DNA of 64,000 bases from Leucobacter komagatae (GTDB lineage Bacteria; Actinomycetota; Actinomycetes; Actinomycetales; Microbacteriaceae): assembly GCF_000834055.1 (NCBI RefSeq), contig NZ_JXSQ01000001.1, positions 186,001 to 250,000 of the forward strand, read 5' to 3'. Position 1 is the stretch's first letter, and each line of letters opens with the position of its first letter. The notes under the pieces are model-generated. The model worked only from the letters and a program-made list of their open reading frames with translations, was not told the DNA's origin and did not search any database. The translations under genes were made by a program, and so were the position numbers. Positions 43,684 through 51,302 of the stretch are shown here, piece after piece.

Positions 43684-45459
43684 TTAGTAGTGATCCAGGA
43701 TCGGGTGCGTGTGGATCTTTCCGTCGCGGATAGTGACCATCAGCTCTCGTGATGCTTCTCGTGCGAGCGCGGGAAGCAGTTCGCGTTCGATATTGCTCTG
43801 GAGGTGGCGTGCACCGAGTGCGGGGTTTCTGCGGTGGCTGGCGAGCCACGACGGGACCTCTGGTGCGTAGTCGAGTCGCCATCCGATGCCTGTGAGGCGG
43901 CCGCTCAGGCGTGCGAGTTCGTCGTGCGCGAGTTGCTGGATCGCGTTCTCGTCGAGGGGGTCGAAGCAGATCGTCTCGGTGATTCTGCCGAGCAGCTCCG
44001 GCGGGAGCACTCGTTCGATTTCTTGGAGTTGGCGGCTGCTGTCGAATGTGTGTGTGGAGCCGAACCCGGTGCCTGGTTTTGCTCCTTCCCTGACGCCGAG
44101 GTTCGACGTCATGATGATGATTGTTTCAGCGAACGAGGCGGTATTTCCCCAGCCGTCGGTGAGGCGCCCCTCGTCAAAGATCTGGAGGAACAGCGGCCAG
44201 ACCATTGGGTTGGATTTCTCGAACTCGTCGAGCAGGAGCACGGTGCGGGGTTGCTGGATGATCCTCGTGGTGAGGAGTCCTTCGGTGCTGCTCTTTTTCC
44301 AGATTCGGTGCCCACCGATGAGTTTCATGACGGAGTCTTCGTGCGTGCTGTACTCGCTCATGTCGAGGCGGATGAGGGCCTCTTCGGTGCCGTACACGGT
44401 TCGTGCGAGCTGTTTCGCAGCCTCGGTCTTGCCGACTCCGGATGGGCCAGCGAACAAGAACACCCCGTGGGGGCGCTCTGGTCGTAGCGTGAGGCCGGAC
44501 AGTGCCGGGGCGAGCCTATCGGCGACCGTGTGGATTGCGGCGTCTTGCCCTCTGACGACTTCGGTGAGCCGGTCACGCAGCTCGGTCGCGGTTTTCGCGG
44601 CGGGGAGAGCCGCGAGTGCGAGGTGGTCTGGTGTCAGCTGCACTCGGGTGGTTCGCTGTTCGATCTGTGCACGTGCGATCGCGGTGTCGATGCGCTCTAA
44701 CGCGAGCCGCGGGTGCACGTAGGCATCTGTCGGCGTTGGCGGTGTGAGTGCGTGCTCGATGACGGCGGGGGTGATCTCCGTGTTGATGTGGGAGAGCTGT
44801 GGCAGCGCGAGTGATTCGGTGGCAACGATCCTTGTCAGCGCCTCGTTTGGGAGGGGCTCGAGTTGTACGCGATGCAGCTTTGAGATGCGTACGGGTTCAG
44901 CTTCGGCAAGTTCAGCGTACTTGCGTTCGTCATACACCAGAATGCTGCGGAGGCCGTACTCGTTCGCGTAGCTGTTGAGCAGGCTGATGACCCCCAGATG
45001 TTTCGTGTCCGTGTGCATGTCGGAACGGAGGTCGATGTTATCGACCACGAGCACCGTCGAGTCGGAGAGGCCTTCTGCGTGCAACACGTCGATCATGTCG
45101 GCGAGCTCGGTCCCAGAATCACCACCGGGCAGTTCCGCGACGCGCAAGCGAAGGGTGGAGTGTGCTGCGTGCACGACTGCAGCGACCTCAGCAAGAAATG
45201 CGGTGCGACCGACACCGGGTCTTCCAGTGACGGCGACGATCTGGGGTTTCGTGCGGAGCAGTTGAGCAGCGGTTTCGTGAGCGAGGTCTGGGCGATGGAA
45301 CTGGTGGCTGGGTGCGAGCAGACGTGTGTTCGATGCTGACTCCACGGCGCGGGTGTTGCGCAGGGCGTTGTAGCCGGTAGACCGTGAGTGTGTGGTGTTG
45401 TCAAAGAGTTCGAACTCGTTGACGATGGTGTCCATCGAGTGGGTGGCTGTGGTGGGCAT
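43684..45459 (-). CDS. Clp-like AAA+ ATPase with degenerate first ring, unknown role
   Basis: A 591-residue protein from the ATG at 45459, preceded by GGAGGT. It has two AAA+ modules ordered like ClpA/ClpB but lacks the Clp N-domain, the ClpB middle coiled coil and a ClpP-docking loop. Module 1 is degenerate: the Walker A Lys is replaced (GRPGVGRT, 79-86) and Walker B reads VLVVDNID (136-143). Module 2 is intact: GPSGVGKT (338-345), VLLLDEFE (407-414), MTSNLG sensor 1. The usual GYVGY pore loop is replaced by HRIWKKSS. The C-terminal small domain with NPALGARHLQ is Clp-like. It likely remodels a specific partner. Confidence 0.8.
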   Translation of the reverse strand: MPTTATHSMDTIVNEFELFDNTTHSRSTGYNALRNTRAVESASNTRLLAPSHQFHRPDLAHETAAQLLRTKPQIVAVTGRPGVGRTAFLAEVAAVVHAAHSTLRLRVAELPGGDSGTELADMIDVLHAEGLSDSTVLVVDNIDLRSDMHTDTKHLGVISLLNSYANEYGLRSILVYDERKYAELAEAEPVRISKLHRVQLEPLPNEALTRIVATESLALPQLSHINTEITPAVIEHALTPPTPTDAYVHPRLALERIDTAIARAQIEQRTTRVQLTPDHLALAALPAAKTATELRDRLTEVVRGQDAAIHTVADRLAPALSGLTLRPERPHGVFLFAGPSGVGKTEAAKQLARTVYGTEEALIRLDMSEYSTHEDSVMKLIGGHRIWKKSSTEGLLTTRIIQQPRTVLLLDEFEKSNPMVWPLFLQIFDEGRLTDGWGNTASFAETIIIMTSNLGVREGAKPGTGFGSTHTFDSSRQLQEIERVLPPELLGRITETICFDPLDENAIQQLAHDELARLSGRLTGIGWRLDYAPEVPSWLASHRRNPALGARHLQSNIERELLPALAREASRELMVTIRDGKIHTHPILDHY

Positions 45460-45858
45460 GAGACCTCCAGTAACGGTGTATCCCGAACCCCGCATGCAGC
45501 CTCGTGACCAGAGAGCTACAGGGAAGGCGCTGATATCGAGGGTGGTCAGAATACAGGCGGAAGACGGGCCGAGAGCTACAGATAACGAGATACCTGCCAA
45601 GTGCGCGGGAAGCTAGGGTCCCAAGCAAAGTCACATCGTGAAGCCGGATGTGAAGTCGGTGCGCGGGAGCCCACCAACCGTGTCAAATCAGCGCAATTCG
45701 TTTCCGGGCTATCGACGTGTCTCTGAACTAGGAGATACCTATTAGCATCCCCTGTTCCTCCCGTGACGCCTGTGGCGTCACAGTCTTTCGCGGCTGCTTG
45801 TCGTGTGAGACAGAACCGGCAGTGCGCGAAGCGACTTCTCGCGTCGGGTGCAACGAAA
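45460..45858. other. Noncoding region upstream of the Clp-like gene
   Basis: About 400 bases. It holds two copies of GAGAGCTACAG (45513 and 45572), two of GAGATACCT (45590 and 45732), and a GTGACGCC/GGCGTCAC hairpin at 45763-45781. The repeats could be binding sites for a regulator of the Clp-like gene. No gene is evident. Confidence 0.45.
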
Positions 45859-45886
45859 ACCCCCGAGGGATCTCTCCCTCGGGGGT
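45859..45886 (-). terminator. Terminator after the coiled-coil surface protein
   Basis: ACCCCCGAGGGA and TCCCTCGGGGGT form a perfect 12-bp stem with a TCTC loop; on the minus strand it is followed by TTTTCG. Confidence 0.85.
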
Positions 45887-45915
45887 CGTCATCGCTGTTG
45901 CGGGGTGTTCTGGGT

Positions 45916-46788
45916 TTAGGAGCAGCCTTGTCCGTTCGGAGACTGGGACATGCCCGGAGGGCATCCGCCGCCTCCGTTCGGGGGCACGATGATGGTCCCG
46001 CCGCCACCGCCACCGCCGCCGGTGCTGCCACCGCCGCCACCACCACCGTAGTAGTCGTCGTAGCTGTTGTCCCAGCTTTCCTGCTCGGCCTGGCGAGCGG
46101 CCTCCTCGGCCGCGGCCTGCTCGGCAGCGAGGCGAGCGGCTTCCGCTGCTGCAGCCTCCTCGGCAGCCTTCTTCTCCGCGGCGAGGCGAGCAGCCTCGTC
46201 AGCCTGGAAGAGGGCGAAGTCCTCGGTGAGTGCAGTGGATGCAGCGTCGAGCTTCTTCGCGGCGTCGGTCACGGCTGTGACCTGAGCGTCGATCGCCGTG
46301 GCGTCCTCGCGGGTCTCGCAGGTGTCAGCGAGCACCTTCTCGGCCTTGGCGAGCTCCGCCTTGGCGTCGGTGACGTCCTTTACGAAGTCGGCGCCGCTCT
46401 GGCGAGCGGGCACCGCCTTGACCTCGGGCTTGTCGCCCTCGGCCTTCTGAGCCTTCACCTCTTCGACGGCCTTGCGGTCGGCGTACTTGGTGCTGGTGCC
46501 CGCGGCGCTCTCGGGGAGCGTGGTGCTTTCTGCGGCCGTCAGTGCCGCGTCAGCGCCCTGCTGTGCGGTCTTCGCGGTCGTGCGGGACTGAGCTGCGCCC
46601 TCGGTAGCCGTCACGCAGAGAGCCTGCGTCTCGGCGTTGTAGTTGCTCACTGCAACGGCGGATGCGACGCCACCGCCGAGCACGAGCGCAACTGCTGCGG
46701 CGATCGCGATGATCGCCTTCTTCTTCTTCGCGCCGGCACTCTTTTGTGTGTCGCCGGTGTTGCTGCTCTTGTCAGCTATGGCTGCCAC
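45916..46788 (-). CDS. Membrane-anchored coiled-coil protein with Gly-rich C-terminus
   Basis: A 290-residue protein. A Lys-rich cytoplasmic start is followed by one membrane helix (about 25-47), a long helical stalk, an Ala/Glu/Arg TolA-like coiled coil (about 190-245, AARLAAEKKAAEEAAAAEA), two poly-Gly stretches around a Tyr/Asp-rich segment, and a Cys-bounded end CPPGMSQSPNGQGC. Topology places the stalk outside. The GTG start is awkward, because AAGGAGGTG makes the ribosome binding site run into the start codon; no other in-frame start is near. The role is unknown; donor-surface or exclusion functions are possible for a mobile element. Confidence 0.7.
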   Translation of the reverse strand: MAAIADKSSNTGDTQKSAGAKKKKAIIAIAAAVALVLGGGVASAVAVSNYNAETQALCVTATEGAAQSRTTAKTAQQGADAALTAAESTTLPESAAGTSTKYADRKAVEEVKAQKAEGDKPEVKAVPARQSGADFVKDVTDAKAELAKAEKVLADTCETREDATAIDAQVTAVTDAAKKLDAASTALTEDFALFQADEAARLAAEKKAAEEAAAAEAARLAAEQAAAEEAARQAEQESWDNSYDDYYGGGGGGGSTGGGGGGGGTIIVPPNGGGGCPPGMSQSPNGQGCS

Positions 46789-46826
46789 CTCCTTCTTTGT
46801 CTGTGATGTTCTTGTGTCTTGCCGGG

Positions 46827-47429
46827 CTACTCAGCCCAGCAGGTGGCCCAGAGGCCGGAACCGGCCTGCTGAGCGATGGTCTGGTCCTCGGTGTACTGGC
46901 CGCCGGTGTCCTTGGCCCAGCCCGCGCGCACGAGCACGGGGCCATAGCCCCAGTCGCCCATCGCGATCTTCGCGACGTGCTGACCCTCGGCGTTGACGGT
47001 GTCGAAGCCTTCCTGGTAGGAAACTCGCCACTCGGCGATGTACATGGTGCGGTCCTCGATCTCGTGGAGCGCACCGGCGCGGGCCTCGTCGAAGCCGCAC
47101 TCGCCCTTCGCGGGACCTTCGACGCCCCAGGGGACGACGACGACGCCGTCGTTGGCGGGGTGACCGCCCGCGTAGGCCACGAGGTTCAGCCCGATGGACG
47201 TGCCGTCGGCGATCATGCCGTCGGGCCCCTCGTGCAGCGCGGTCCAGTCGTCAGCGGGACCCTCGGGGACCCACGCCTCGGGGGCGGGTTCAGGAGTCTG
47301 AGTCTGCTCGGGCGCGACGGTCTCGTTGGGGGTCTTGGTGTTCTCGGTGGAGCAGCCGGTGAGGGCCGCGAGCAGGGCGATCGCCGCGGCGACGGTCGCG
47401 ATGGTCTTTTTCTTCGTTGGCACCAACAT
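46827..47429 (-). CDS. Lipoprotein with SNase (thermonuclease)-like domain
   Basis: A 200-residue lipoprotein: Lys-rich start, hydrophobic segment and lipobox LAALTGC. A Thr/Pro/Glu linker leads to a region (about 85-198) that follows the staphylococcal-nuclease fold: VVPWGVEGPAKGECGFDEAR, then VLVRAGWAKDTGGQY and AQQAGSGLWATCW. In active nucleases an Arg precedes the IGIDTPE strand and Arg/Glu lie in the middle; here the first Arg is not evident, so activity is doubtful. It is 38 bases upstream of the coiled-coil gene and probably co-transcribed with it. Confidence 0.65.
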   Translation of the reverse strand: MLVPTKKKTIATVAAAIALLAALTGCSTENTKTPNETVAPEQTQTPEPAPEAWVPEGPADDWTALHEGPDGMIADGTSIGLNLVAYAGGHPANDGVVVVPWGVEGPAKGECGFDEARAGALHEIEDRTMYIAEWRVSYQEGFDTVNAEGQHVAKIAMGDWGYGPVLVRAGWAKDTGGQYTEDQTIAQQAGSGLWATCWAE

Positions 47430-47583
47430 GGCGTGGCCTCTTTCCTGTTCTTGTGTGAAGTCGCCTGCAGTGCGGGCCGTTCGGGGCTGGAGTCTCCCGG
47501 CGCGGGCGAGGCGCTCGGGCGGGGGCTCCCGTCTCTGCTGACGGGCGTCGTTCCCGCTCGTCTATCAGCAGATCCTATAAGAA

Positions 47584-47622
47584 ACAGGAACGTATCCGTA
47601 CCTGGTACGGTCACGTTCCTGT
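47584..47622. promoter_or_regulatory. 39-bp nested palindrome, likely operator
   Basis: ACAGGAACGT...ACGTTCCTGT encloses CCGTACC T GGTACGG, both centred on 47603. It lies between the divergent lipoprotein and XRE genes, 16 bases before the XRE start, an ideal place for autoregulation. Confidence 0.7.
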
Positions 47623-47637
47623 CGAAAATGTTGAAGG

Positions 47638-47928
47638 GTGAGAAAAACACTGAGGGGCCGGCTTGGCGAGGGGCTCCGTGCGCAACGGAACCATTGGGGC
47701 CTTACGCAGGAGCAGCTTGCCGAAAGGATCGGCGTGACCCCCCGTTATCTCGCGGCACTTGAGCGGGGCGAGCGGAATGTGACGTTAGACACCTTCGACG
47801 AGTACGCCGGCTTCTTGGGTCTCGACGCGGGCGCTCTGCTCTCTGGAGAGGTCCATGACGAGCTACCCGCTGTGCGAGTCAGGCCTGACGATGCAAACCC
47901 GAAGGGCCGGCGAGGCAGTAGACAGTAG
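47638..47928 (+). CDS. XRE family helix-turn-helix regulator
   Basis: A 96-residue protein, GTG start preceded by GAAGG. Residues 8-65 are a Cro/CI-type HTH (LRAQRNHWGLTQEQLAERIG, VTPRYLAALERGERNVTL, DTFDEYAGFLGL). The short tail is basic. It is divergent from the lipoprotein gene across a 39-bp palindrome and is a candidate regulator of the lipoprotein/coiled-coil operon. Confidence 0.85.
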   Translation: MRKTLRGRLGEGLRAQRNHWGLTQEQLAERIGVTPRYLAALERGERNVTLDTFDEYAGFLGLDAGALLSGEVHDELPAVRVRPDDANPKGRRGSRQ

Positions 47929-48009
47929 AGGTTGCTGCCATCGCACCTGCTGTGATGGCTGCAAGCAGAGCCCCCTGTGGCTAGCCTCGGGGTCCCTGCT
48001 TGTCTGCTT

Positions 48010-48291
48010 CTATGCCGCGGGGAACCGCGACACGAAGTCATTGACGTGGATCTTCAACATCCGCGCCACCTCCCCGTCACTGAAGCCGATCGCGCGGGCT
48101 TCGCTTACCACTGCCTTCCTGCAGGCGTGCACCTGGGCATGGACGGCCGCCAGGAGGCGCAGCAGGTCCTCGACAGACACAGAGAGGTGCGCAGCCCTCT
48201 CTGCTGCGGAGAGGAGCTCCTGAAGCTCGTGGTGTCTGAGGGAGGTGCACTCCTCCTGCATGATGAGCTCGCGCTCAAGGGTTGCGGTCAT
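48010..48291 (-). CDS. Small helical protein of the ardA operon
   Basis: A 93-residue protein starting at an ATG that overlaps the stop of the upstream gene as ATGA. A helical first part (ELQELLSAAERAAHLSVSVE) is followed by a likely helix-turn-helix (AIGFSDGEVARMLKIHVNDF). A DNA-binding role is possible. It is the last gene of ardA-orf73-orf93. No family recognised. Confidence 0.65.
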   Translation of the reverse strand: MTATLERELIMQEECTSLRHHELQELLSAAERAAHLSVSVEDLLRLLAAVHAQVHACRKAVVSEARAIGFSDGEVARMLKIHVNDFVSRFPAA

Positions 48292-48509
48292 GGCAGCGCT
48301 CCCATGCTCGACCCTGATGCGCCGGGTCGGGGCGCGTCGCCTTTTGCGAGCACGGTCTCCATCGCGCAGGCGCCGTGCTCGGGGCAGACCCTCACCCTGT
48401 ACGCGCCGAGGTCCGGGAAGAACAGCAGTTCCCTCGTGCAGAGCTGGGGCGGGTCGCAGTCGAGGCAGAAGCGCTGCCACTTCTCATCGGCGATCTCACT
48501 GGCAGACAT
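48288..48509 (-). CDS. Small Cys-rich protein downstream of ardA
   Basis: A 73-residue protein three bases after ardA. Cys pairs CLDCDPPQLC and VCPEHGAC suggest a zinc-binding fold. The tail is Gly/Ser/Pro-rich. The stop overlaps the next start. Function unknown; the tight spacing makes it part of the ardA operon. Confidence 0.65.
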   Translation of the reverse strand: MSASEIADEKWQRFCLDCDPPQLCTRELLFFPDLGAYRVRVCPEHGACAMETVLAKGDAPRPGASGSSMGALP

Positions 48510-48512
48510 GGC

Positions 48513-49100
48513 TCAGCAGCTCCTGAACACGTACACGCCGGATGCCGGAGCCTGAGCGCCCAGCACAGCGTAGTCGTGCGCCAGCTCGCGGGCGTGGCTC
48601 TTCCAGTCGAAGTGCTGCGCGACCTCCTCGGGAACGCCGTTCAGCATCCCCGTGCTGTCGACGAGATCAGCCGCGTACTCCTCGAAGGACTCCCAGTTCC
48701 CACAGTAGCGGTCGTGGAAATCGCCGAGGGCAGGCACGTCGCTCCTGCCGTCGCCCTCGGCGACGTAGTCGCCGCTCGCGACCCAGGCCCGCAGGGCAGG
48801 GCGCAGGTGCTCTTCCACGGCGAGCAGAGCCTCGGCCTGCTGCTGGGCCTCGTGGGGGCTCATCTCGCGGTCGACGAGCATGTATTCCGTGTCGTAGCAC
48901 CAGAGCTCCTCGCAGCCGGCAGGGCTCAGGCCCGTGCCGCGGTGCAGCTCGGCGACGGTCACGGTGCTTGCTTCTGCGGCGTCGTACCAGTCGCCGACCA
49001 GATAGCCGGCATTGAAATGAAACATGCAGCCGAGCCAGACGGTGGGCGTCTGCGCCGTCTTGTTACTGGCAGTAGTAGTAGTAGTAGTAGTAGTAGCCAT
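48513..49100 (-). CDS. ardA: ArdA-family antirestriction protein
   Basis: A 195-residue acidic protein, ATG after GGAGGA. It shows the ArdA order: TVWLGCMFHFNAGYLVGDWY (the family's usual YxxGxxxGxW N-terminal block), EELWCYDTEY (the WxxxDxE block), and FHDRYCGNWESFEEYAADLV near the C-terminus. ArdA mimics bent B-form DNA and blocks type I restriction enzymes during entry of mobile DNA. After the start Met-Ala it has eight Thr from an ACT repeat. It leads an operon with two small proteins. A type I system sits 2.2 kb away on the same element. Confidence 0.85.
   Translation of the reverse strand: MATTTTTTTTASNKTAQTPTVWLGCMFHFNAGYLVGDWYDAAEASTVTVAELHRGTGLSPAGCEELWCYDTEYMLVDREMSPHEAQQQAEALLAVEEHLRPALRAWVASGDYVAEGDGRSDVPALGDFHDRYCGNWESFEEYAADLVDSTGMLNGVPEEVAQHFDWKSHARELAHDYAVLGAQAPASGVYVFRSC
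49072..49096. repeat. (GTA)8 trinucleotide repeat in the start of ardA
   Basis: Eight GTA units encode the Thr run after the ArdA start. Changes in unit number would alter the length of the Thr tract without changing the frame. Confidence 0.9.
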
Positions 49101-49909
49101 GGGAGCGTCCTCCGGTCTCGTGCGCGAGCAGCGGCGGAAGTGCCCTGCTCGTCCAGAGAGCTCCCGGCCCCGCGTGCGCGGGGCGGCCCCGCGTGGTGTG
49201 CTGCTCCGCAGAGGAACAGAAGAGGTAACGATCCAATAACGAAAAAGAACAGTGACGGAGTGTTCACATCTCTGTCACATTTTTGCTTACTAGACTTTAG
49301 CTTCACTAATCGATACCCGGGACGGGCATCATGACGATTCACGAGCTGTTTTTGCAGAGGTTACTCCGGCTCGTGTGTGGCAGTGCAGAGCACTGCCCGG
49401 GGGAAAACTTGAGAAGGGAATCCCGCTGAGGCAGAGGAGCTAAAGTCTAGTTCCTTCAGAAGCTGTCATAGGTGGTCGCCGGAAGCGGCCAGCTGAAGCC
49501 CTACCCCGACGCGATGAGCGTCGGATCGGGTGGACGAGTCGCCGCGCAGCATGCGCGAGCGCGAGATGCACAGAGCGCGGCACGGACGCCGCGCGGGAGG
49601 TACAGCACGCGCACACGCGTGCGACAGGCCCCTGGCTGCGGTGATCGCAGCCAGGCAGCAACACAGAGAGCACAGGGCGGCAACACTGCCGCCCCGAGAA
49701 GCTGGTGAGACAGGTGAGAAGCGCCTGCCTCTGCGAGCCCGGCGCCCCTGGCGGAGCCTGCGAAGCGAGCGCTGTGACGAGCACAGCGAGCAGCAGAGCT
49801 TGGCGCGGCATGACGCCGCGCCCGAAAAAGCATGTGAGACGGGTGAGACGCACTCGTCCAGACGAGCGCGCTGCGATGAGTGTTGCGCGCAGCAAATCGA
49901 GAAGAGGAA
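49101..49909. other. 809-bp noncoding region with inverted repeats and serial hairpins
   Basis: ACTAGACTTTAGCT (49289-49302) recurs as its exact complement at 49438-49451. Between them lies GCAGTGC AGA GCACTGC (49380-49396). Downstream are three hairpins: CCTGGCTGCG/CGCAGCCAGG (49631-49655), GGGCGGC/GCCGCCC (49675-49694) and GGCGCGGC/GCCGCGCC (49802-49822). The last two are each followed by a similar GTGAGAC(A/G)GGTGAGA segment. The region separates the ardA operon from the divergent acidic-protein operon and must hold both promoters. No gene is supported despite long open frames on the minus strand. Confidence 0.6.
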
Positions 49910-50272
49910 ATGAACATGACTATTACGAATAAGCAGCTGAACCTCGCATTCGACAACATGAAGATTCGCAAGGATCCGACGGGCAAGATGCCGCTGATCG
50001 TTGTGGTGCCTCGCGACGCGATCCCGATGGACACGCCCGGAACGATCACGATCGCAGAGGCCGGAGCAAAGGCCATGCGGAAGGGCGTGGAGCAACACTT
50101 CGCTGAGCTCGACGATGCCGAAGCATGGGGCGACCCCAGCGCGATCAACGAAGCGATGAGCGCCGCCTCCGAGGCGCTGGAGATGTGGCTGGCGATCGAG
50201 CTCTCCTTCGCAGGAGTGCTGCTGAAGCACGGCAAGAAGCTCAAGGGCCGCTCGATGATCGCGGTGAAGTAG
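49910..50272 (+). CDS. Hypothetical protein upstream of the hsd operon
   Basis: A 120-residue protein, ATG after AGAAGAGGA (MNMTITNKQLNLAFDNMKIR). An N-terminal basic segment precedes a beta-like stretch (PLIVVVPRDAIPMDTPG), then an amphipathic acidic helix region (HFAELDDAEAWGDPSAINEA) and a basic end. No family recognised. It is followed by two hairpins and the acidic 235-residue gene. Confidence 0.7.
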   Translation: MNMTITNKQLNLAFDNMKIRKDPTGKMPLIVVVPRDAIPMDTPGTITIAEAGAKAMRKGVEQHFAELDDAEAWGDPSAINEAMSAASEALEMWLAIELSFAGVLLKHGKKLKGRSMIAVK

Positions 50273-50296
50273 CGCGCGCCAGAGAGCAACAACAAC

Positions 50297-50359
50297 CGGG
50301 GGCGGCACAGGACGCCGCCCCCGACGAGAAAACACAGCCTCGGCGAAAGTCGCCGAGGC
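50297..50359 (+). terminator. Two tandem hairpins between the unknown genes
   Basis: CGGGGGCGGC/GCCGCCCCCG (50297-50323) and GCCTCGGCGA/TCGCCGAGGC (50337-50359) are perfect 10-bp stems. No T-run follows, so they may stabilise mRNA ends or attenuate rather than terminate. Confidence 0.55.
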
Positions 50360-50399
50360 CCTCGCGCAAGAGCGCAAAGAACCAGAACGGAGCATAACC

Positions 50400-51107
50400 A
50401 TGACGAAGACAGCAGAGACGACACAGGCCGAGCAGATGCAGCTCGACGCAGTATTGCGCGCAATCCAGACAATGAGCGACAAGCACCGCGAGTTCGAGGC
50501 GGCGATGCACGCCGGCGACGAGCAGGCAGTGCGCGCAGCGCTGCAGGCCTGCTCCGAGGCGTCGCACGCCTGGATACGGACCCCGTCCGACTTCGAGGAC
50601 GGCTCGCCCGCTGATGTGGCGAGGTACGCAGCTCTGGACGAGATCGACGCGCTCGCGACCGCGCCGATCCCGTGGGACCCTGAGGACCGCGGCGCGTTGG
50701 TGCTGGCGGCCGAGGTCGCCGAGATCGCTGCCGCGAGCGATGCCATGGGGGCAGCGTACGGGCTGGTCGCGGAAATTGATGAAGAACTGGAGTATCTGGA
50801 CGGCGAGATCGAGTTGCTTCAAGACATGCTCGGACTCCTCGCAGATGAGGACGAGGACTGCGAGGACTGCATTCGTGAGCCCGACGAGCTGGACGACGAG
50901 ACTCGCGTCGAGTACGAGGCACGCCTCGCCCGCGACGAGCGTCGGTTCGTGGAGCTCACCATGGAGCGCGCAGCGAAGCTTGGAGCGGGCGGAGAGGACC
51001 CGCTGAACTACTGGGGTGTGCTCGCGAAGCACGGGCTGATGATCCCTGAGTGGCACGCGATCCACAGTTACCAGCAGCGGATGCAGCAGGCGCCGGCATC
51101 GGTCTGA
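50400..51107 (+). CDS. Strongly acidic hypothetical protein upstream of hsdM
   Basis: A 235-residue protein with roughly 50 Asp/Glu against about 20 Lys/Arg, mostly helical, with an acidic core DEELEYLDGEIELLQ followed by ADEDEDCEDC. No family recognised. ATG after CGGAG. The high negative charge, together with the nearby ArdA and type I system, allows the idea of a DNA-mimic or restriction-control protein, but nothing in the sequence proves it. A clear terminator separates it from hsdM. Confidence 0.7.
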   Translation: MTKTAETTQAEQMQLDAVLRAIQTMSDKHREFEAAMHAGDEQAVRAALQACSEASHAWIRTPSDFEDGSPADVARYAALDEIDALATAPIPWDPEDRGALVLAAEVAEIAAASDAMGAAYGLVAEIDEELEYLDGEIELLQDMLGLLADEDEDCEDCIREPDELDDETRVEYEARLARDERRFVELTMERAAKLGAGGEDPLNYWGVLAKHGLMIPEWHAIHSYQQRMQQAPASV

Positions 51108-51111
51108 GCGA

Positions 51112-51146
51112 CAACGGGCAGGGAGCAGAATACTTCCTGCCCGTTG
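51112..51146 (+). terminator. Terminator before the hsd operon
   Basis: CAACGGGCAGG and CCTGCCCGTTG form an 11-bp perfect stem just after the acidic gene, so hsdMSR must have its own promoter in 51147-51302. Confidence 0.8.
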
Positions 51147-51302
51147 CGTTGGCTCTCGAATGATCTGAGCCCCACGACCCGGGGCATCGCCAGCGCAGTT
51201 CGGGTACTTCGCTTAGCAGTGTCGTAGGCCCTCGATAGGATCGCTCCTAACACCTGATACTTCATCTGGAAGCGCGACAGCGCGCGAAGGAGCTAACAAA
51301 AT

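Noticed and set aside
49072..49096. Phase variation of ardA by the (GTA)8 repeat
   Set aside because: The unit is a trinucleotide in the coding frame, so slippage cannot switch the gene off by frameshift.
49466..50922. Long minus-strand open frames (over 420 codons) across the ardA-acidic gene region
   Set aside because: They run antisense to two genes with good ribosome binding sites, encode Arg/Ser/Ala-rich low-complexity protein with no family features, and arise from the high GC content.
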